This document shows positions 35,101 through 43,552 of a stretch of DNA of 64,000 nucleotides, piece by piece. How positions within the stretch are numbered: position 1 is the stretch's first letter; the number at the start of each line of letters is the position of its first letter. Location of the stretch: contig NZ_CP009518.1 in the NCBI RefSeq assembly GCF_000970325.1, positions 1,240,001 through 1,304,000 of the forward strand, given 5' to 3'. The position numbers were made by a program, and so were the translations under genes. The notes under the pieces are model-generated. The model was given only the letters and a program-made list of their open reading frames with translations. It was not told the origin of the DNA and made no database searches. This DNA is from Methanococcoides methylutens MM1. GTDB lineage: Archaea; Halobacteriota; Methanosarcinia; Methanosarcinales; Methanosarcinaceae.

Positions 35101-35919
35101 GATGACACTTTACCAGGTGCACAGAAAGATACAATACCAACATCTCCTAAAAGAGGTTTCTCTCCAAATGAAGATGTTCCTCCTGGAACAAAACTCGTTA
35201 ATGATACTAAGCAGGATATAGGAGATACATTACCAGGGTTGCCGGGTGAACCACACTATTCACGTATAAATATCCGAACTCTTGGTGATGAATGTACTAA
35301 CATGGTGAAACAGTTAAATATGTCTGAGCAGGACTTGAACGATTATTTATTTATTCATGAGAAGGCTTCAAGAATTGATGGAGACTGGAAAGAAGGAGCT
35401 TTCCAGAAGGTTGTTCAGGCAGAGATAAAGAAAACGTACGAAACATTGGGCCCTCAACTTGGAAAGGAAATGATTTCCTTTGGGCATAATCCTCACAGTA
35501 TATCAAATGCTATAGACCAATTGAAAGATGCTGGTTATGAAAATAAGGCTATTCAAAAGGTATTCAAAGTCGAGAATAAATTAGCCGAGTCTTTACAATC
35601 TATGTTAAATGGTTCCCGCCAAGATGCAAGGAGTGCAATCAGGGGTAGTGATGGTGATGTGACAAAAGCGATAGAGAATCAAAAGTGGAAACAACTGGTA
35701 AATTCCTGGAATAAAGAACATTCTTCATCAATGCGACAGATGACTCTATCGGAGAAACAGCAGATACAGAAAGAGGCAGAAAATTTTGCTAAAACAGAAG
35801 AAAAAATAGCTAAAACTAAAGTTAAGAATGAATTCACAGATGAAAGCAAATTGAAAAATAGGGAACCGGATGAATTGAAGGAATCTCAAAATCAATTTAA
35901 AGAAAAGGTTGGGCGATAA
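32182..35919 (+). CDS. Large multidomain protein of the HerA operon (1245 residues)
   Basis: A 1245-residue protein without a signal peptide. Residues 1-540 are mostly helical repeats; 550-640 is a hydrophobic, Gly-spaced segment (VELGVSIGTLGVGLAPSVLE, then ITTIALTAINIAV) like the membrane-inserting part of toxin-like proteins. Residues about 745-880 are rich in His, Asp and Cys (HEVGANELHKDY, KHEDGGHHASYTDTNNC). A linker then repeats a unit twice (TRLVNDTQPDIDDTLPG and TKLVNDTKQDIGDTLPG), and a last helical part has a UBA-like ARSAIRGSDGDVTKAI. A role as substrate of the neighbouring pump fits but is inferred. GGGTGATTAAAA precedes ATG 32182. Confidence 0.7.
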   Translation: MPSELDKDFEHYTKKINVNRTWAQKKYNALSEDAKRCLDDYINNQFWLKNGLPLGFEIKKNNSDYARLREDWLQIRDKAIKIGETEKRNWDEWAKAINESEKAAKKESRSFFSKDVKVPKSMTPSYTYKSKNLASIFGRSGYIDGKEFKSIVEKALDTPSSSSDKMKYASNIVGKLSDDILDGLLKDPYGFEGCVRLSLILVTNSNEKLQNEAFRILQKVPSVSQNNLNNEGILWFKSGKLFYDGVQKESKLSKSDAALNFAKELVKEKQYLVNARNDLDGLKAVIQIYGNLKTSSYGGKKKIEAENLAKTISEALVPGSTERKYSAYAIFERYGYGKGLYGHIQNELRPIWKHTKDSPLPQKLYTDYLGDTLNKEFAISFLENTSDKDLLLIGKNPDGRKALSLLYHALTYSSNSKASEHTNRIMATLSYLDAKQFIGQIVNKEKIPLIPTSAAMFRGILPFAYLNKDGNILLNIGYLSSLNEKYKKEISTLPDSVSTMDGAMFKPDQLIGIVNYDQGGIVMYRPAIYLLQMNKKSLEAVSDKIWTSVELGVSIGTLGVGLAPSVLEKAAEITTIALTAINIAVKEYQGWIISNYKEKGKEFINLVDAVTFCANVAMMGEVVVSPLLTKLINSWDELKNINPALTASKEFKAINSDVDKLSKNLRKIDEVPNADIRVSRRRNTSQERAPVQRTNKGVDEESRVFGRRDLPNTEATVPSSTNKNLSLTMKKNLVKDDKLTTLFVHEVGANELHKDYMYHTPETGKSIPYDHDSDKDFKFLYGLSEAAQSNDRNEIIKAAKKHSVKHEDGGHHASYTDTNNCTEKAYDQWSNVVRLPMIRDRWITPGDIAMSDTVAEFIRRYDNKKFYPGPDKYKTPEAKVKTDQKWKEAREYTLDYIRKKFNINPDTTTMEKYMALLETMGDKIGRPEIDRIRRELRLSEEMASNTPRREFPSPLNENVSPDTRLVNDTQPDIDDTLPGAQKDTIPTSPKRGFSPNEDVPPGTKLVNDTKQDIGDTLPGLPGEPHYSRINIRTLGDECTNMVKQLNMSEQDLNDYLFIHEKASRIDGDWKEGAFQKVVQAEIKKTYETLGPQLGKEMISFGHNPHSISNAIDQLKDAGYENKAIQKVFKVENKLAESLQSMLNGSRQDARSAIRGSDGDVTKAIENQKWKQLVNSWNKEHSSSMRQMTLSEKQQIQKEAENFAKTEEKIAKTKVKNEFTDESKLKNREPDELKESQNQFKEKVGR

Positions 35920-35921
35920 AA

Positions 35922-36647
35922 GTGTCAACCGAAAAATCAAGAAAATTCTTTGCTAAAAAACGTAAAGAAATGGAAGAACGGAGACAAAATACTCAGGAGA
36001 AATTCAGGAGTTGGATTAACAAAAGTTATCTGGGTACGAATAAAGAAAGGGGTAGTGGAGAAGTAGAATTATCATCATATTCCGAAGAGTTTTTACAGCG
36101 TTCTGAAAAAAGGCATCAAGAGAATCTAAAATTATATGGTGGTAAAAAACCAAAGGGTGGTAGGTTAGATGAAGGTGAAAAACCAGAGGGTGGTGGACTA
36201 GACAAAACTGATGTTAATGCTGTTGGAAGCAATTTAAACTTGAATTTCAATTTAGAAGGCGGTTTTGGTAACGTTTTCGACATAGGTTCCAACATTGAAG
36301 CTGATTTTGGTAACGACATAATTCTAGATTCCGAAGCTGAAGCTGGTTTTGGTAACGACATAATTCTAGATTCCGAAGCTGAAGCTGGTTTTGGTAACGA
36401 CATAATTCTAGATTCCGAAACTGAAGCTGATTTTGGTAGCGACATAATTCTAGATTCCGAAACTGAAGCTGATTTTGGTAGCGACATGATTCTAGATTCC
36501 AAAGGTGAAGCTGATTTTGGTAACGACATAATTCTAGATTCCAAAGGTGAAGCTGATTTTAGTAACGACCTCTTTCTAGATTCAAAAGGTGAAGGTGATT
36601 TTGGTAACGATTCCAACTTTGTTTCTGATCAGGCATCCATGGAATAA
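35922..36647 (+). CDS. Acidic repeat protein, last gene of the HerA operon
   Basis: A 241-residue protein starting at GTG 35922, two bases after the previous stop, so the two are translationally coupled. Residues 1-85 are basic and helical (KSRKFFAKKRKEMEERRQNT), followed by a Gly/Lys/Glu linker (KKPKGGRLDEGEKPEGGGLD). From about residue 110 the chain is nine units of 14 residues of the form xGEADFGNDIILDS, strongly acidic. No signal peptide. Acidic repeats suggest a beta-solenoid or a Ca-binding face; a partner or immunity role for the large protein before it is possible but untested. Confidence 0.68.
   Translation: MSTEKSRKFFAKKRKEMEERRQNTQEKFRSWINKSYLGTNKERGSGEVELSSYSEEFLQRSEKRHQENLKLYGGKKPKGGRLDEGEKPEGGGLDKTDVNAVGSNLNLNFNLEGGFGNVFDIGSNIEADFGNDIILDSEAEAGFGNDIILDSEAEAGFGNDIILDSETEADFGSDIILDSETEADFGSDMILDSKGEADFGNDIILDSKGEADFSNDLFLDSKGEGDFGNDSNFVSDQASME
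36249..36626 (+). repeat. Nine tandem 42-bp repeats inside a coding sequence
   Basis: Nine units of 42 bases: a diverged first unit (36249-36290) and eight more from 36291 to 36626. Each encodes a 14-residue version of EADFGNDIILDS. Units 2-4 are nearly identical in DNA, later ones drift, so unit number probably changes by slippage or recombination. The frame is kept because 42 is a multiple of 3. Confidence 0.9.
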
Positions 36648-36873
36648 CTTATTGAGAATTTGGCTTTGTAAAAATCCTCGATGTTCTGGCAAAATGAAAG
36701 TTAATAATAATTCAAAATATGCTGTCAGCTATTGAATATACATATTTATTTTGCCCTGTTGATAGTGACTTCGACATGTTTCCTACATAACAGAAACATT
36801 ATTCTGTTAAGTACTTAGAACTGCGATACAATCAGAGTATGCATCATGTAAATTCAAATCAATGTATTTCTAT

Positions 36874-37545
36874 TCAAGGTTCATTACACATACCCAGAGG
36901 CAGTAGCAACAACGGCTCTTCATCGACCGGAAGGTCAAAGATAGCAGCAACATTCTCGTCCTCGAACGCACCCACTGCACACGTCCCGATTCCAAGTGAC
37001 ATTCCCTGAAGATATATATTCTCAGCAGCACAGCCAACTTCGATATGTGCATACCTGACCCCGCGATTCCCGTACTTTACCATTATGCGTGAATAGACTG
37101 CTGTGATCACGACAACCGCAGCAGCATCTCTTATCTGTGGTTGTGACAACGATACCCTGCACAGTTCATCCCTTCTGTCACCATCAAGTGTCTTTACCAT
37201 CGAATGCCTGGATGGCACATACCTGTAAACACCGGCATCCATCTTATCCACATTGCCAACGACCAAGTAAACTTCAAGAGGATAAAGGGCACCAGCTGAG
37301 GGTGCTGTCCTGAAGAACCTATCCTGAGTAAGCCCCTGTGCAGCCCACATAAGCTGGGAAACATCGGAAAGAGATAGCGACTCGCCGGAATAGGAACGAA
37401 CGGACCTCCTTTCTGCAAGGGTCTGCTCGATGGAAATGCTACTTTCAAGTATCGGTTCAGGAAGTTCGACCTCTGGAGATGGATCTACAGGATCTGCTGC
37501 CGTGTCAAACTGATCGTTTCTGTCTTTTTGTCTTTCCCCACTCAT
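36874..37545 (-). CDS. SagB-type nitroreductase
   Basis: A 223-residue FMN-dependent oxidoreductase of the SagB/ThcOx group within the nitroreductase fold: TLAERRSVRSYSG binds FMN phosphate, TAPSAGALYPLEVYLVVGN is the group's hallmark, and YLQGMSLGIGTCAVGAF and PLGMC close the domain. Relatives oxidise azolines in peptide products or act as general nitroreductases. No YcaO or precursor peptide gene is nearby, so a peptide-product role is not supported. ATG 37545 is chosen; a TTG at 37548 is also open. The DUF434 gene diverges from it. Confidence 0.85.
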   Translation of the reverse strand: MSGERQKDRNDQFDTAADPVDPSPEVELPEPILESSISIEQTLAERRSVRSYSGESLSLSDVSQLMWAAQGLTQDRFFRTAPSAGALYPLEVYLVVGNVDKMDAGVYRYVPSRHSMVKTLDGDRRDELCRVSLSQPQIRDAAAVVVITAVYSRIMVKYGNRGVRYAHIEVGCAAENIYLQGMSLGIGTCAVGAFEDENVAAIFDLPVDEEPLLLLPLGMCNEP

Positions 37546-37603
37546 CAAAATAGAAGATTGTCCTGCGACATCTATAAATCTTACTCACAGCAAAGTATTT
37601 GCA

Positions 37604-38314
37604 ATGTCTGATTCACATCCGCTTCCGGCAAATGAACTGCAAGAAAAGCTTTCAGAGCCTGCAATGGACATAAGGTACCTGCTCTCAAGAGGTTATGTGA
37701 GAAAGAGTGCTATCACTTTTGTAAGCAACCATTACAGGCTTACCGAACATGAAAGGCATGTACTCGCTAGGCTGGTGTTCTCATCCGAAACAGTAGAAGA
37801 TCGCAGCAAAAAGAAACTCAACTGCTCCCTTCTGGAAGGATGCGACGTTCTTATTGATGGTTACAACGTCATAATAACCATAGAGAGTGCATTAAAGAAT
37901 GAACCTATATGGTTCTCAGACGACGGATTCCTGCGTGATACAAGTGGAGTATTCAGAAACCACAGGGTTACGGACACAACCTTTATGGCAGTCGATGAGA
38001 TGCTGTCAATGCTTTTAGCTTTCAAATCAAGGTCAGTCACCATTCTTCTTGACTCCCAGATGAGCAACAGCGGAAAACTTGCAGAATTCATCCGTGAAAA
38101 AGCCGAAAGTTACAATTTTAAAGTCGATGCAAGGACATCAAAACATGTGGATTTCGATCTCAAGGAAGCGGGAGCAGATTCTGTGATAGCAACTGCTGAT
38201 GGCATTATAATTGATGCTGTGGATAGGGTTGTTGACATTACGGAATGTTGGCTGAAGCAGAATAAGAAAATGGATGAGACGTTCAGTCTCAATGCTCAAG
38301 AGAAGAAAAAGTGA
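37604..38314 (+). CDS. DUF434 family protein
   Basis: A 236-residue protein of the archaeal DUF434/COG2454 family: an N-terminal helical part with DIRYLLSRGYVRKSAITFVSN and a C-terminal domain with CDVLIDGYNVIITIESAL, where DGYN resembles the acidic start of PIN- or NYN-type nuclease folds, and LDSQMSNSG and ADSVIATADG further on. A nuclease or nucleotide-processing role is possible by fold analogy only. It faces a divergent nitroreductase gene across about 58 bases. Confidence 0.75.
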   Translation: MSDSHPLPANELQEKLSEPAMDIRYLLSRGYVRKSAITFVSNHYRLTEHERHVLARLVFSSETVEDRSKKKLNCSLLEGCDVLIDGYNVIITIESALKNEPIWFSDDGFLRDTSGVFRNHRVTDTTFMAVDEMLSMLLAFKSRSVTILLDSQMSNSGKLAEFIREKAESYNFKVDARTSKHVDFDLKEAGADSVIATADGIIIDAVDRVVDITECWLKQNKKMDETFSLNAQEKKK

Positions 38315-38385
38315 AGTTTCGGGACAACGGAAGCCATTTTATGGGCAGAATAGGTTCTGCTGCTAACACCAAATTGTTTATCTAT

Positions 38386-38940
38386 TCATTTTGAAATTGC
38401 GTCCCAGAGCATATCAAAACTGCTTGCAACCAGTTTCTCATCCAGTTCATCCAGTTCGTACATATAGTTCATGACGCCCTGATAGACACCACCTATAACA
38501 TTTTGCAGGAGTTCTACAGGTACGTCCTTGAAAAGACCTTCATCAAATCCTCTTGCCATAAGATCCCTGATCGGTCCTCCAAGTTCTTCGTAGCGTTTTT
38601 TCGTCAGCTTTGTAATATATACGGAATTCACGAACACTCTGGAAAATTCGCTTTCCATTCTGTTATTATATCCCCATTCAATTAATGAGAACCAGACACC
38701 TTCAAAAGCTTCTTTCGTACTAATGTAAGACCTGCAGCTCTCAGAAAGCATCTCGAACAGATTTGTTTTTACATACAGATATGCTTCATTGATCAGTTCT
38801 TCTTTTGTGCTGAAATAATTGAATAATGTACCTGTTGCAACGCCGGCTTCTTTGGATATCTGGCTTGTAGGTGTATTATCAAATCCCTGCTCAACAAATA
38901 ACCTGATCGCAGCATTTATGATCTGTTCTCTTTTGCCCAT
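38386..38940 (-). CDS. TetR-family regulator, downstream of SDR gene
   Basis: A 184-residue TetR-type repressor. The DNA-binding part has INAAIRLFVEQGFDNTPTSQ, then ISKEAGVATGTLFNYFSTKEELI; the C-terminal helical half binds a ligand. AAGGTGGATAT precedes the ATG. It lies 77 bases after the SDR gene on the same strand, so both may be controlled by the operator pair at 39997-40028. It is related to the TetR gene at 44781 (shared GVATGTLFNYF), so one of the two probably recognises TGACTGATTAGTCA. Confidence 0.88.
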   Translation of the reverse strand: MGKREQIINAAIRLFVEQGFDNTPTSQISKEAGVATGTLFNYFSTKEELINEAYLYVKTNLFEMLSESCRSYISTKEAFEGVWFSLIEWGYNNRMESEFSRVFVNSVYITKLTKKRYEELGGPIRDLMARGFDEGLFKDVPVELLQNVIGGVYQGVMNYMYELDELDEKLVASSFDMLWDAISK

Positions 38941-39017
38941 ATATCCACCTTATTTTTTATTTTAATAAAGGTTTGCTATTGTTCTCATTTTTTTCATTTT
39001 TATTTGTTAATTATAAT

Positions 39018-39971
39018 TCAAAAAGTCCACTTGCAATCGGTTGCTTTTTCTGATACTTCCCACAACCTCTTAGATACTTTTTTATCGACTGCATGTGGCT
39101 CTAATTTACATTCACCAACAGGGCCAACCCAATAACTGCGTCCTGTAGGACCATAAAACCCTTTCTGATCTAGATTCTCTTCCGTTGCACACATAAGTTC
39201 AGGATAAGAACCTTTTTCTGCCGATTGAACCATAGGTGATAGTGACATTAAACCAAACATAATTCTAGTCACTAAATTACCACTAGTTTTAATTAATGAT
39301 GTTCTGGAAGATCCGGGATGGCAAGCATAAGCTTTAACATCAGTCTTTCCTGCTTTTTCTAACCTATCCTGTAATTCATAAATAGACATGATCTGTGCCA
39401 ATTTACTCTGGCTATAGGCATCATTAGCGGTGTAATCCTTATCCCAGTTCATATCATCAAACTTGATTGTTTTGATGCCCATATTATAACCCATACTGCC
39501 CACAGTTACGATGCGTCCTTTGGATTTTTCAATCAGCGGGAAGAGCAAGGCTTGTAGTGTAAAATGACCGTAGTGGTTAACTCCGATCTGGCTTTCAAAA
39601 CCGTCCACGGTGATCTGCTGTTTAGGTACTTGTGCAATAGCTCCGTTACACATAAGTGCATCGATACGTGTCACTTTCTTAAGAACTTCTTCCGCTGCTT
39701 TTCTAACTGAAGCCTGCTCTCCCAAATCCATACGGACAAATGATACATCTGCATTGTTACCAAGCTCTTGTTTTATAGCTGCGATGACATCCTCTGATTT
39801 TTTCGGGTTACGGTTTAACATCACTACTTTTGCACCTTTGGATGCAAGAATCTTTGATGCTTCAAATCCTGTACCGCTAGTAGCACCGGTGATAACATAT
39901 GTTTTTCCTTTGAGGGAAACAATTCGATCCGGTGTCCAGCCTTTTGATCCGAATTTTGTTTTATTACTCAT
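39018..39971 (-). CDS. Short-chain dehydrogenase/reductase, retinol-dehydrogenase-like
   Basis: A 317-residue NAD(P)-dependent oxidoreductase. The cofactor motif is TGATSGTGF (TGxxxGxG), NGA-type signature is CNGAIAQVP, and the catalytic Tyr-Lys pair is in YSQSK. A long C-terminal segment (about 60 residues) is added. GAAGGA precedes the start. Its promoter is covered by two copies of the TetR-type operator, so it is likely switched on by a small molecule. The natural substrate is unknown. A TetR gene follows. Confidence 0.87.
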   Translation of the reverse strand: MSNKTKFGSKGWTPDRIVSLKGKTYVITGATSGTGFEASKILASKGAKVVMLNRNPKKSEDVIAAIKQELGNNADVSFVRMDLGEQASVRKAAEEVLKKVTRIDALMCNGAIAQVPKQQITVDGFESQIGVNHYGHFTLQALLFPLIEKSKGRIVTVGSMGYNMGIKTIKFDDMNWDKDYTANDAYSQSKLAQIMSIYELQDRLEKAGKTDVKAYACHPGSSRTSLIKTSGNLVTRIMFGLMSLSPMVQSAEKGSYPELMCATEENLDQKGFYGPTGRSYWVGPVGECKLEPHAVDKKVSKRLWEVSEKATDCKWTF

Positions 39972-39996
39972 GATTTTTCCTTCATATTATTCAGAC

Positions 39997-40028
39997 TGAT
40001 CAGTTAGTCATTACTGACTGATTAGTCA
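39997..40028 (-). promoter_or_regulatory. Two TetR-type operators at SDR promoter
   Basis: A perfect TGACTGATTAGTCA (40015-40028) lies beside a near copy TGATCAGTTAGTCA (39997-40010). TGACT and AGTCA are inverted arms. The same 14-base element is present at 44634-44647 and 44743-44756, and a one-base variant at 44653-44666, around the TetR gene at 44781. So a TetR protein of this region probably represses this promoter. Confidence 0.75.
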
Positions 40029-40211
40029 GACTGTTAGATAAAGCTTTCGATACAAGAGTCAGAAAGCAAGAAAAAATTGTTGAAATCGAATAATAAATTA
40101 AAAAAGAAGGATGCCTGAATGATTTCTACAGAATACTTCATAATTATTGCTAATGCACCTCAAAAAAGACAATAGAAACTTTCAAAACTGTGGCAATTGC
40201 AGCACCCCAAT

Positions 40212-41339
40212 TCAAAGATCCCACCATGGGACTGGAGTCATTTGCAGGCCTGAATCTAACATGACAGTATCACCGATTTTCGGAGCAATTATGTTAACAT
40301 CTCTTTCATTTGCTTCTTTTAGTGCTCTTTCTATCGGTTCATTCCAACCATGATTAGCTAATGTAAATGCTCCCCAATGCATCAGCATCATAGTCTCACC
40401 ATTTACATCTAAATTAGCCTGTACAGATTGTTCCGGTATCATATGAATATCCGGCCAACTCCTATCATATTGTGCACCTTCGATCAAGGTAAGATCAAAA
40501 GGTCCGTATTTGTTCCCGATCTCTTTGAAATGCGTGCCGTATCCACTGTCCCCACTGGCATATATTCGAGTTTCATTTCCCAGAATGACCCATCCACCCC
40601 ATAATGTAGTATCAATATTGAAAGGATCTCTTCCAGAACCATGTCTGGCCGGCGTCAAACCAACAGTCAAGCCCCGATATTCTGCTTCTTCCCACCAGTT
40701 AAGTTCCGTAATTTTTTCTTCAGGAATACCCCATCGGGTCAGATGAGCATTACACCCAAGAGGAACAAAGAAATGTGATACTTTATTGTTTAACTTCACA
40801 ATGGATTGGTAATCTAAGTGGTCATAATGGTCATGTGTAATAAAAACTGCATCAATAGGTGGCATTTCATCAATGATATGCAGCATGATCTCTTCACTAT
40901 ATTCATATCTTTCAATTCCCACAAATGAAACCGGTGAGGCAACAGGACTCAGCATAGGGTCTATCAATAGCTTTTTATCGTCTATGCTAAGCAGAAAAGC
41001 AGAATGTCCTAACCAGGTCATACTATCATTTTCACCCTCTATCTTGCTCCAGTCAATAGCAGAAACAGGAATTGGACCTGCAGGATGGCGGTCTTTGACC
41101 TCAGAAACAGAAACGTCGCTCGTTGAGGGATTATCTGAGGGATTTACGAATACCCTTGTTGGCATATCATTAATAAAATTTCCATCGACATAATTATCTA
41201 ATTGTTCATAAGTTTCTTTTTGTTCTGTCGTTGGATCCCCACCGAAAGCCGGGTCTATGTTCATAAATGATATACTACCAACACTTAACAGAAGTAAAAA
41301 AATGAGTAGATACAACATAATCCTTTTGAGTTTAATCAC
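40212..41339 (-). CDS. Exported metallo-beta-lactamase-fold hydrolase (NAPE-PLD/UlaG-like)
   Basis: A 375-residue protein with an N-terminal membrane anchor or signal (about 7-25), a linker, then a metallo-beta-lactamase fold with zinc motif THDHYDHLD, YASGDSGYG for the bridging Asp, and HWGAFTLANHGW for the last metal ligand. Layout and length match NAPE-PLD-like or UlaG-like hydrolases, which cleave phosphodiesters or lactones. GTG 41339 with GGGGATGG is chosen as start. It could act outside the membrane on lipid head groups. The substrate is unknown. Confidence 0.82.
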   Translation of the reverse strand: MIKLKRIMLYLLIFLLLLSVGSISFMNIDPAFGGDPTTEQKETYEQLDNYVDGNFINDMPTRVFVNPSDNPSTSDVSVSEVKDRHPAGPIPVSAIDWSKIEGENDSMTWLGHSAFLLSIDDKKLLIDPMLSPVASPVSFVGIERYEYSEEIMLHIIDEMPPIDAVFITHDHYDHLDYQSIVKLNNKVSHFFVPLGCNAHLTRWGIPEEKITELNWWEEAEYRGLTVGLTPARHGSGRDPFNIDTTLWGGWVILGNETRIYASGDSGYGTHFKEIGNKYGPFDLTLIEGAQYDRSWPDIHMIPEQSVQANLDVNGETMMLMHWGAFTLANHGWNEPIERALKEANERDVNIIAPKIGDTVMLDSGLQMTPVPWWDL

Positions 41340-41419
41340 TTTTCCATCCCCATATACTCATTTTTACTCTGTGGATCAGAATCAGATATTAAGTTAACTG
41401 CCTTTCTGCTAGCCTTCCT

Positions 41420-42247
41420 TCATCCATTAAATATCTGTGAACCCCTGGTCTTGTCAAAACTACCTGACTGATATCCGTTTAGATCCAGAGCGACATACTG
41501 CACACCCAGACCCTTTAGTCTTTGTACGATTGCATCTCTTTCGAGGATCAGTTTTTCAAATCCGTCTTCCGGAACCTCGATCCTGCCCATCTCACCAGCA
41601 TTATGTAATCGCAACCTGCACCTCTTAAAATCAAGATCATGAAGGAATGCTTCCCCCTCGTCAATAATCTTCAGCATTGAAAGTTCAATTGTTTCATTAT
41701 AAGGTATCCTGGATGCCAGGCATGCAGAAGAAGGTAGGTCCCAGATTGCCAGATCGATGTCCTTTGCGATCTGTCTGATGTCATCCTTTGCGATCCCGGC
41801 ATCAATAAACGGATGCACAACACCTTCCTCTGAAGTCGCTTTGGTCCCGGGACGGTATTCTCCAAGGTCGGACATATTCGTACCGTCCATTATAGTTTCG
41901 ATATTGTGTTCATTAGCGATCTCTTTCAGGATTCTGCATATTCCTTTTTTGCAATGGTAACACCTGTCTTCTGCATTCTGTTTTACTGCAGGGATTGACA
42001 ATGGGTCATGTTCAACGACCTTAAGGTTCAGACCATACTCTTTAGCTATCTCAAGAGCACGTTTTACATCTTCTTTTGGCACAAGGGGAGAATTGACCAA
42101 TACGCACAGGTGATCGGAACCCAGAACCCTTTTTGCAATAATGGCCAGAAGGGTACTGTCAATTCCTCCGGAGAATGCGATCAACACAGATCTTTTTCCA
42201 ACAATTTGTTCTTCAAGTTTCAAGAGCTTGTCTTCATATCCAGACAT
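41420..42247 (-). CDS. larE: LarE, sacrificial sulfur transferase
   Basis: A 275-residue ATP-dependent sulfur transferase of nickel-pincer cofactor synthesis. The PP-loop ATPase motif is AFSGGIDSTLL. DRCYHCKKGI carries cysteine residues that place it in the LarE family, where a cysteine gives up its sulfur, or binds a 4Fe-4S cluster in three-Cys forms. GGGAGGTAGGAAAC before ATG 42247 fixes the start. larC and larB lie upstream on the same strand, so the three form the pathway unit. Confidence 0.9.
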   Translation of the reverse strand: MSGYEDKLLKLEEQIVGKRSVLIAFSGGIDSTLLAIIAKRVLGSDHLCVLVNSPLVPKEDVKRALEIAKEYGLNLKVVEHDPLSIPAVKQNAEDRCYHCKKGICRILKEIANEHNIETIMDGTNMSDLGEYRPGTKATSEEGVVHPFIDAGIAKDDIRQIAKDIDLAIWDLPSSACLASRIPYNETIELSMLKIIDEGEAFLHDLDFKRCRLRLHNAGEMGRIEVPEDGFEKLILERDAIVQRLKGLGVQYVALDLNGYQSGSFDKTRGSQIFNG

Positions 42248-42346
42248 GTTTCCTACCTCCCACAAAGCTTCATGTAATCAATCGTTCATCAAATTAATAT
42301 CAAAAATTTTAGAAATTTGATATCTACCGAACTGGTGCCCTGAACT

Positions 42347-43552
42347 TTAAAACTTAAAGTCAGAACCAAATATGTCCCATCCTTTCTCTTCAACTCTTCT
42401 TAAAACCTCCTTTAGAGGCAATCCTGTTGAAAGGGAAATATCCTTACAATCCTCATATTCAGCAGAGACGTGCATGATCTCCTTGCTTTTGTCTTCAGCT
42501 ATCTTCACTCTGCATTCTACCGTCTTTCCGGCAATGTCAAGACCAACGGTATTGATCCTTCGATCTGCAATGAAACGATGTTTTGTAGGTACCACTCTGA
42601 TACCCAATGACCCGGTTTCCCGGAATATCTCCCTGGCGATCCTTTCACTGTCCTCGGTCTTGGTTATGACTTTAATGATAGAGCCAGGTCTACTCTTCTT
42701 CATAGTTGCAGGAATAATTGTGACATCTCTTGCACCGACACTCATCAGTTTGTCGAAAAGGTTCCCAAGCACCTCACCGGAAACATCATCAACATTGGTT
42801 TCAAGCACTTCAATTGAATCAGTTGAGATCGCTTCACCAACATCCAGGAGCATAGCACGCAGAACATTCGGATTATCAAGGTCCGCATTTCCTGCACCAT
42901 ATCCGGTTGAAATGACCTGTCCATGCGGGATGTCCTGTACAGGTTCTGAAAAGTAGCTCAATAATGCAGCACCTGTTGGTGTGAGTAACTCCCTGTTACC
43001 TTTCCCATAAAAGAAGAGCTTTCCTTCTTTCAGGATCTCCAATGTCGCAGGAGCAGGAACTGGCAATGTTCCATGAGCTGCTTTTATTGTTCCGCCACCA
43101 ACGTTGATCGGATTGCAGAATATGGATCGAGTTCCAAGGGCATGTATTGCAGCACATGACCCGACAACATCTGCTATTGCATCGTTCTGTCCCACTTCGT
43201 GAAAATGCAGCTCTTCAAGAGGATGTCCATGTGTTTTTGACTCGGCCTTTGCCATTATCTCAAATACGTTCAGTGCATCCTTTTCGATCGTTTCAGGCAA
43301 TTTTGCTTCTTTTATAACATCAACTAGCTCATAGTAATGCCTTGAATGAGTTTCATGAGCCACATTTATTTTCACATCAACGGCATCAATTCCCTTTTTG
43401 TTAGTTTTGCCAATCGAGACCGAAACATTGGCTGTAGACTCTATCATTTCACGAACAACATCCTGGTCAGCGCCCAATCCAATGAGAGTGCCGAGTATCA
43501 TATCACCGGATGCACCAGAGAACGGATCAAATACAAGAGATTCCATGATCAT
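42347..43552 (-). CDS. larC: LarC, nickel insertase
   Basis: A 401-residue LarC protein that puts nickel into the pincer precursor in a CTP-dependent step. FDPFSGASGDMILGTLIGLG at the N-terminus and HFHEVGQNDAIADVVG are family hallmarks, and ETNVDDVSGEVLG opens the C-terminal part; in some bacteria the gene is split there by a programmed frameshift, but here it is one frame. It starts inside the stop of larB (ATGA overlap at 43549-43552), so translation is coupled. Confidence 0.92.
   Translation of the reverse strand: MIMESLVFDPFSGASGDMILGTLIGLGADQDVVREMIESTANVSVSIGKTNKKGIDAVDVKINVAHETHSRHYYELVDVIKEAKLPETIEKDALNVFEIMAKAESKTHGHPLEELHFHEVGQNDAIADVVGSCAAIHALGTRSIFCNPINVGGGTIKAAHGTLPVPAPATLEILKEGKLFFYGKGNRELLTPTGAALLSYFSEPVQDIPHGQVISTGYGAGNADLDNPNVLRAMLLDVGEAISTDSIEVLETNVDDVSGEVLGNLFDKLMSVGARDVTIIPATMKKSRPGSIIKVITKTEDSERIAREIFRETGSLGIRVVPTKHRFIADRRINTVGLDIAGKTVECRVKIAEDKSKEIMHVSAEYEDCKDISLSTGLPLKEVLRRVEEKGWDIFGSDFKF

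Noticed and set aside
36116-36616. Long antisense open frame of 166 codons with SLPKSAS repeats
   Set aside because: It is the mirror image of the 42-bp repeats of the plus-strand gene; the repeat keeps all frames open. No ribosome site, and the plus strand is coupled to the operon.
36249-36626. Possible CRISPR array
   Set aside because: The repeats are adjacent without unique spacers and encode a regular 14-residue unit in frame, so it is a coding repeat.
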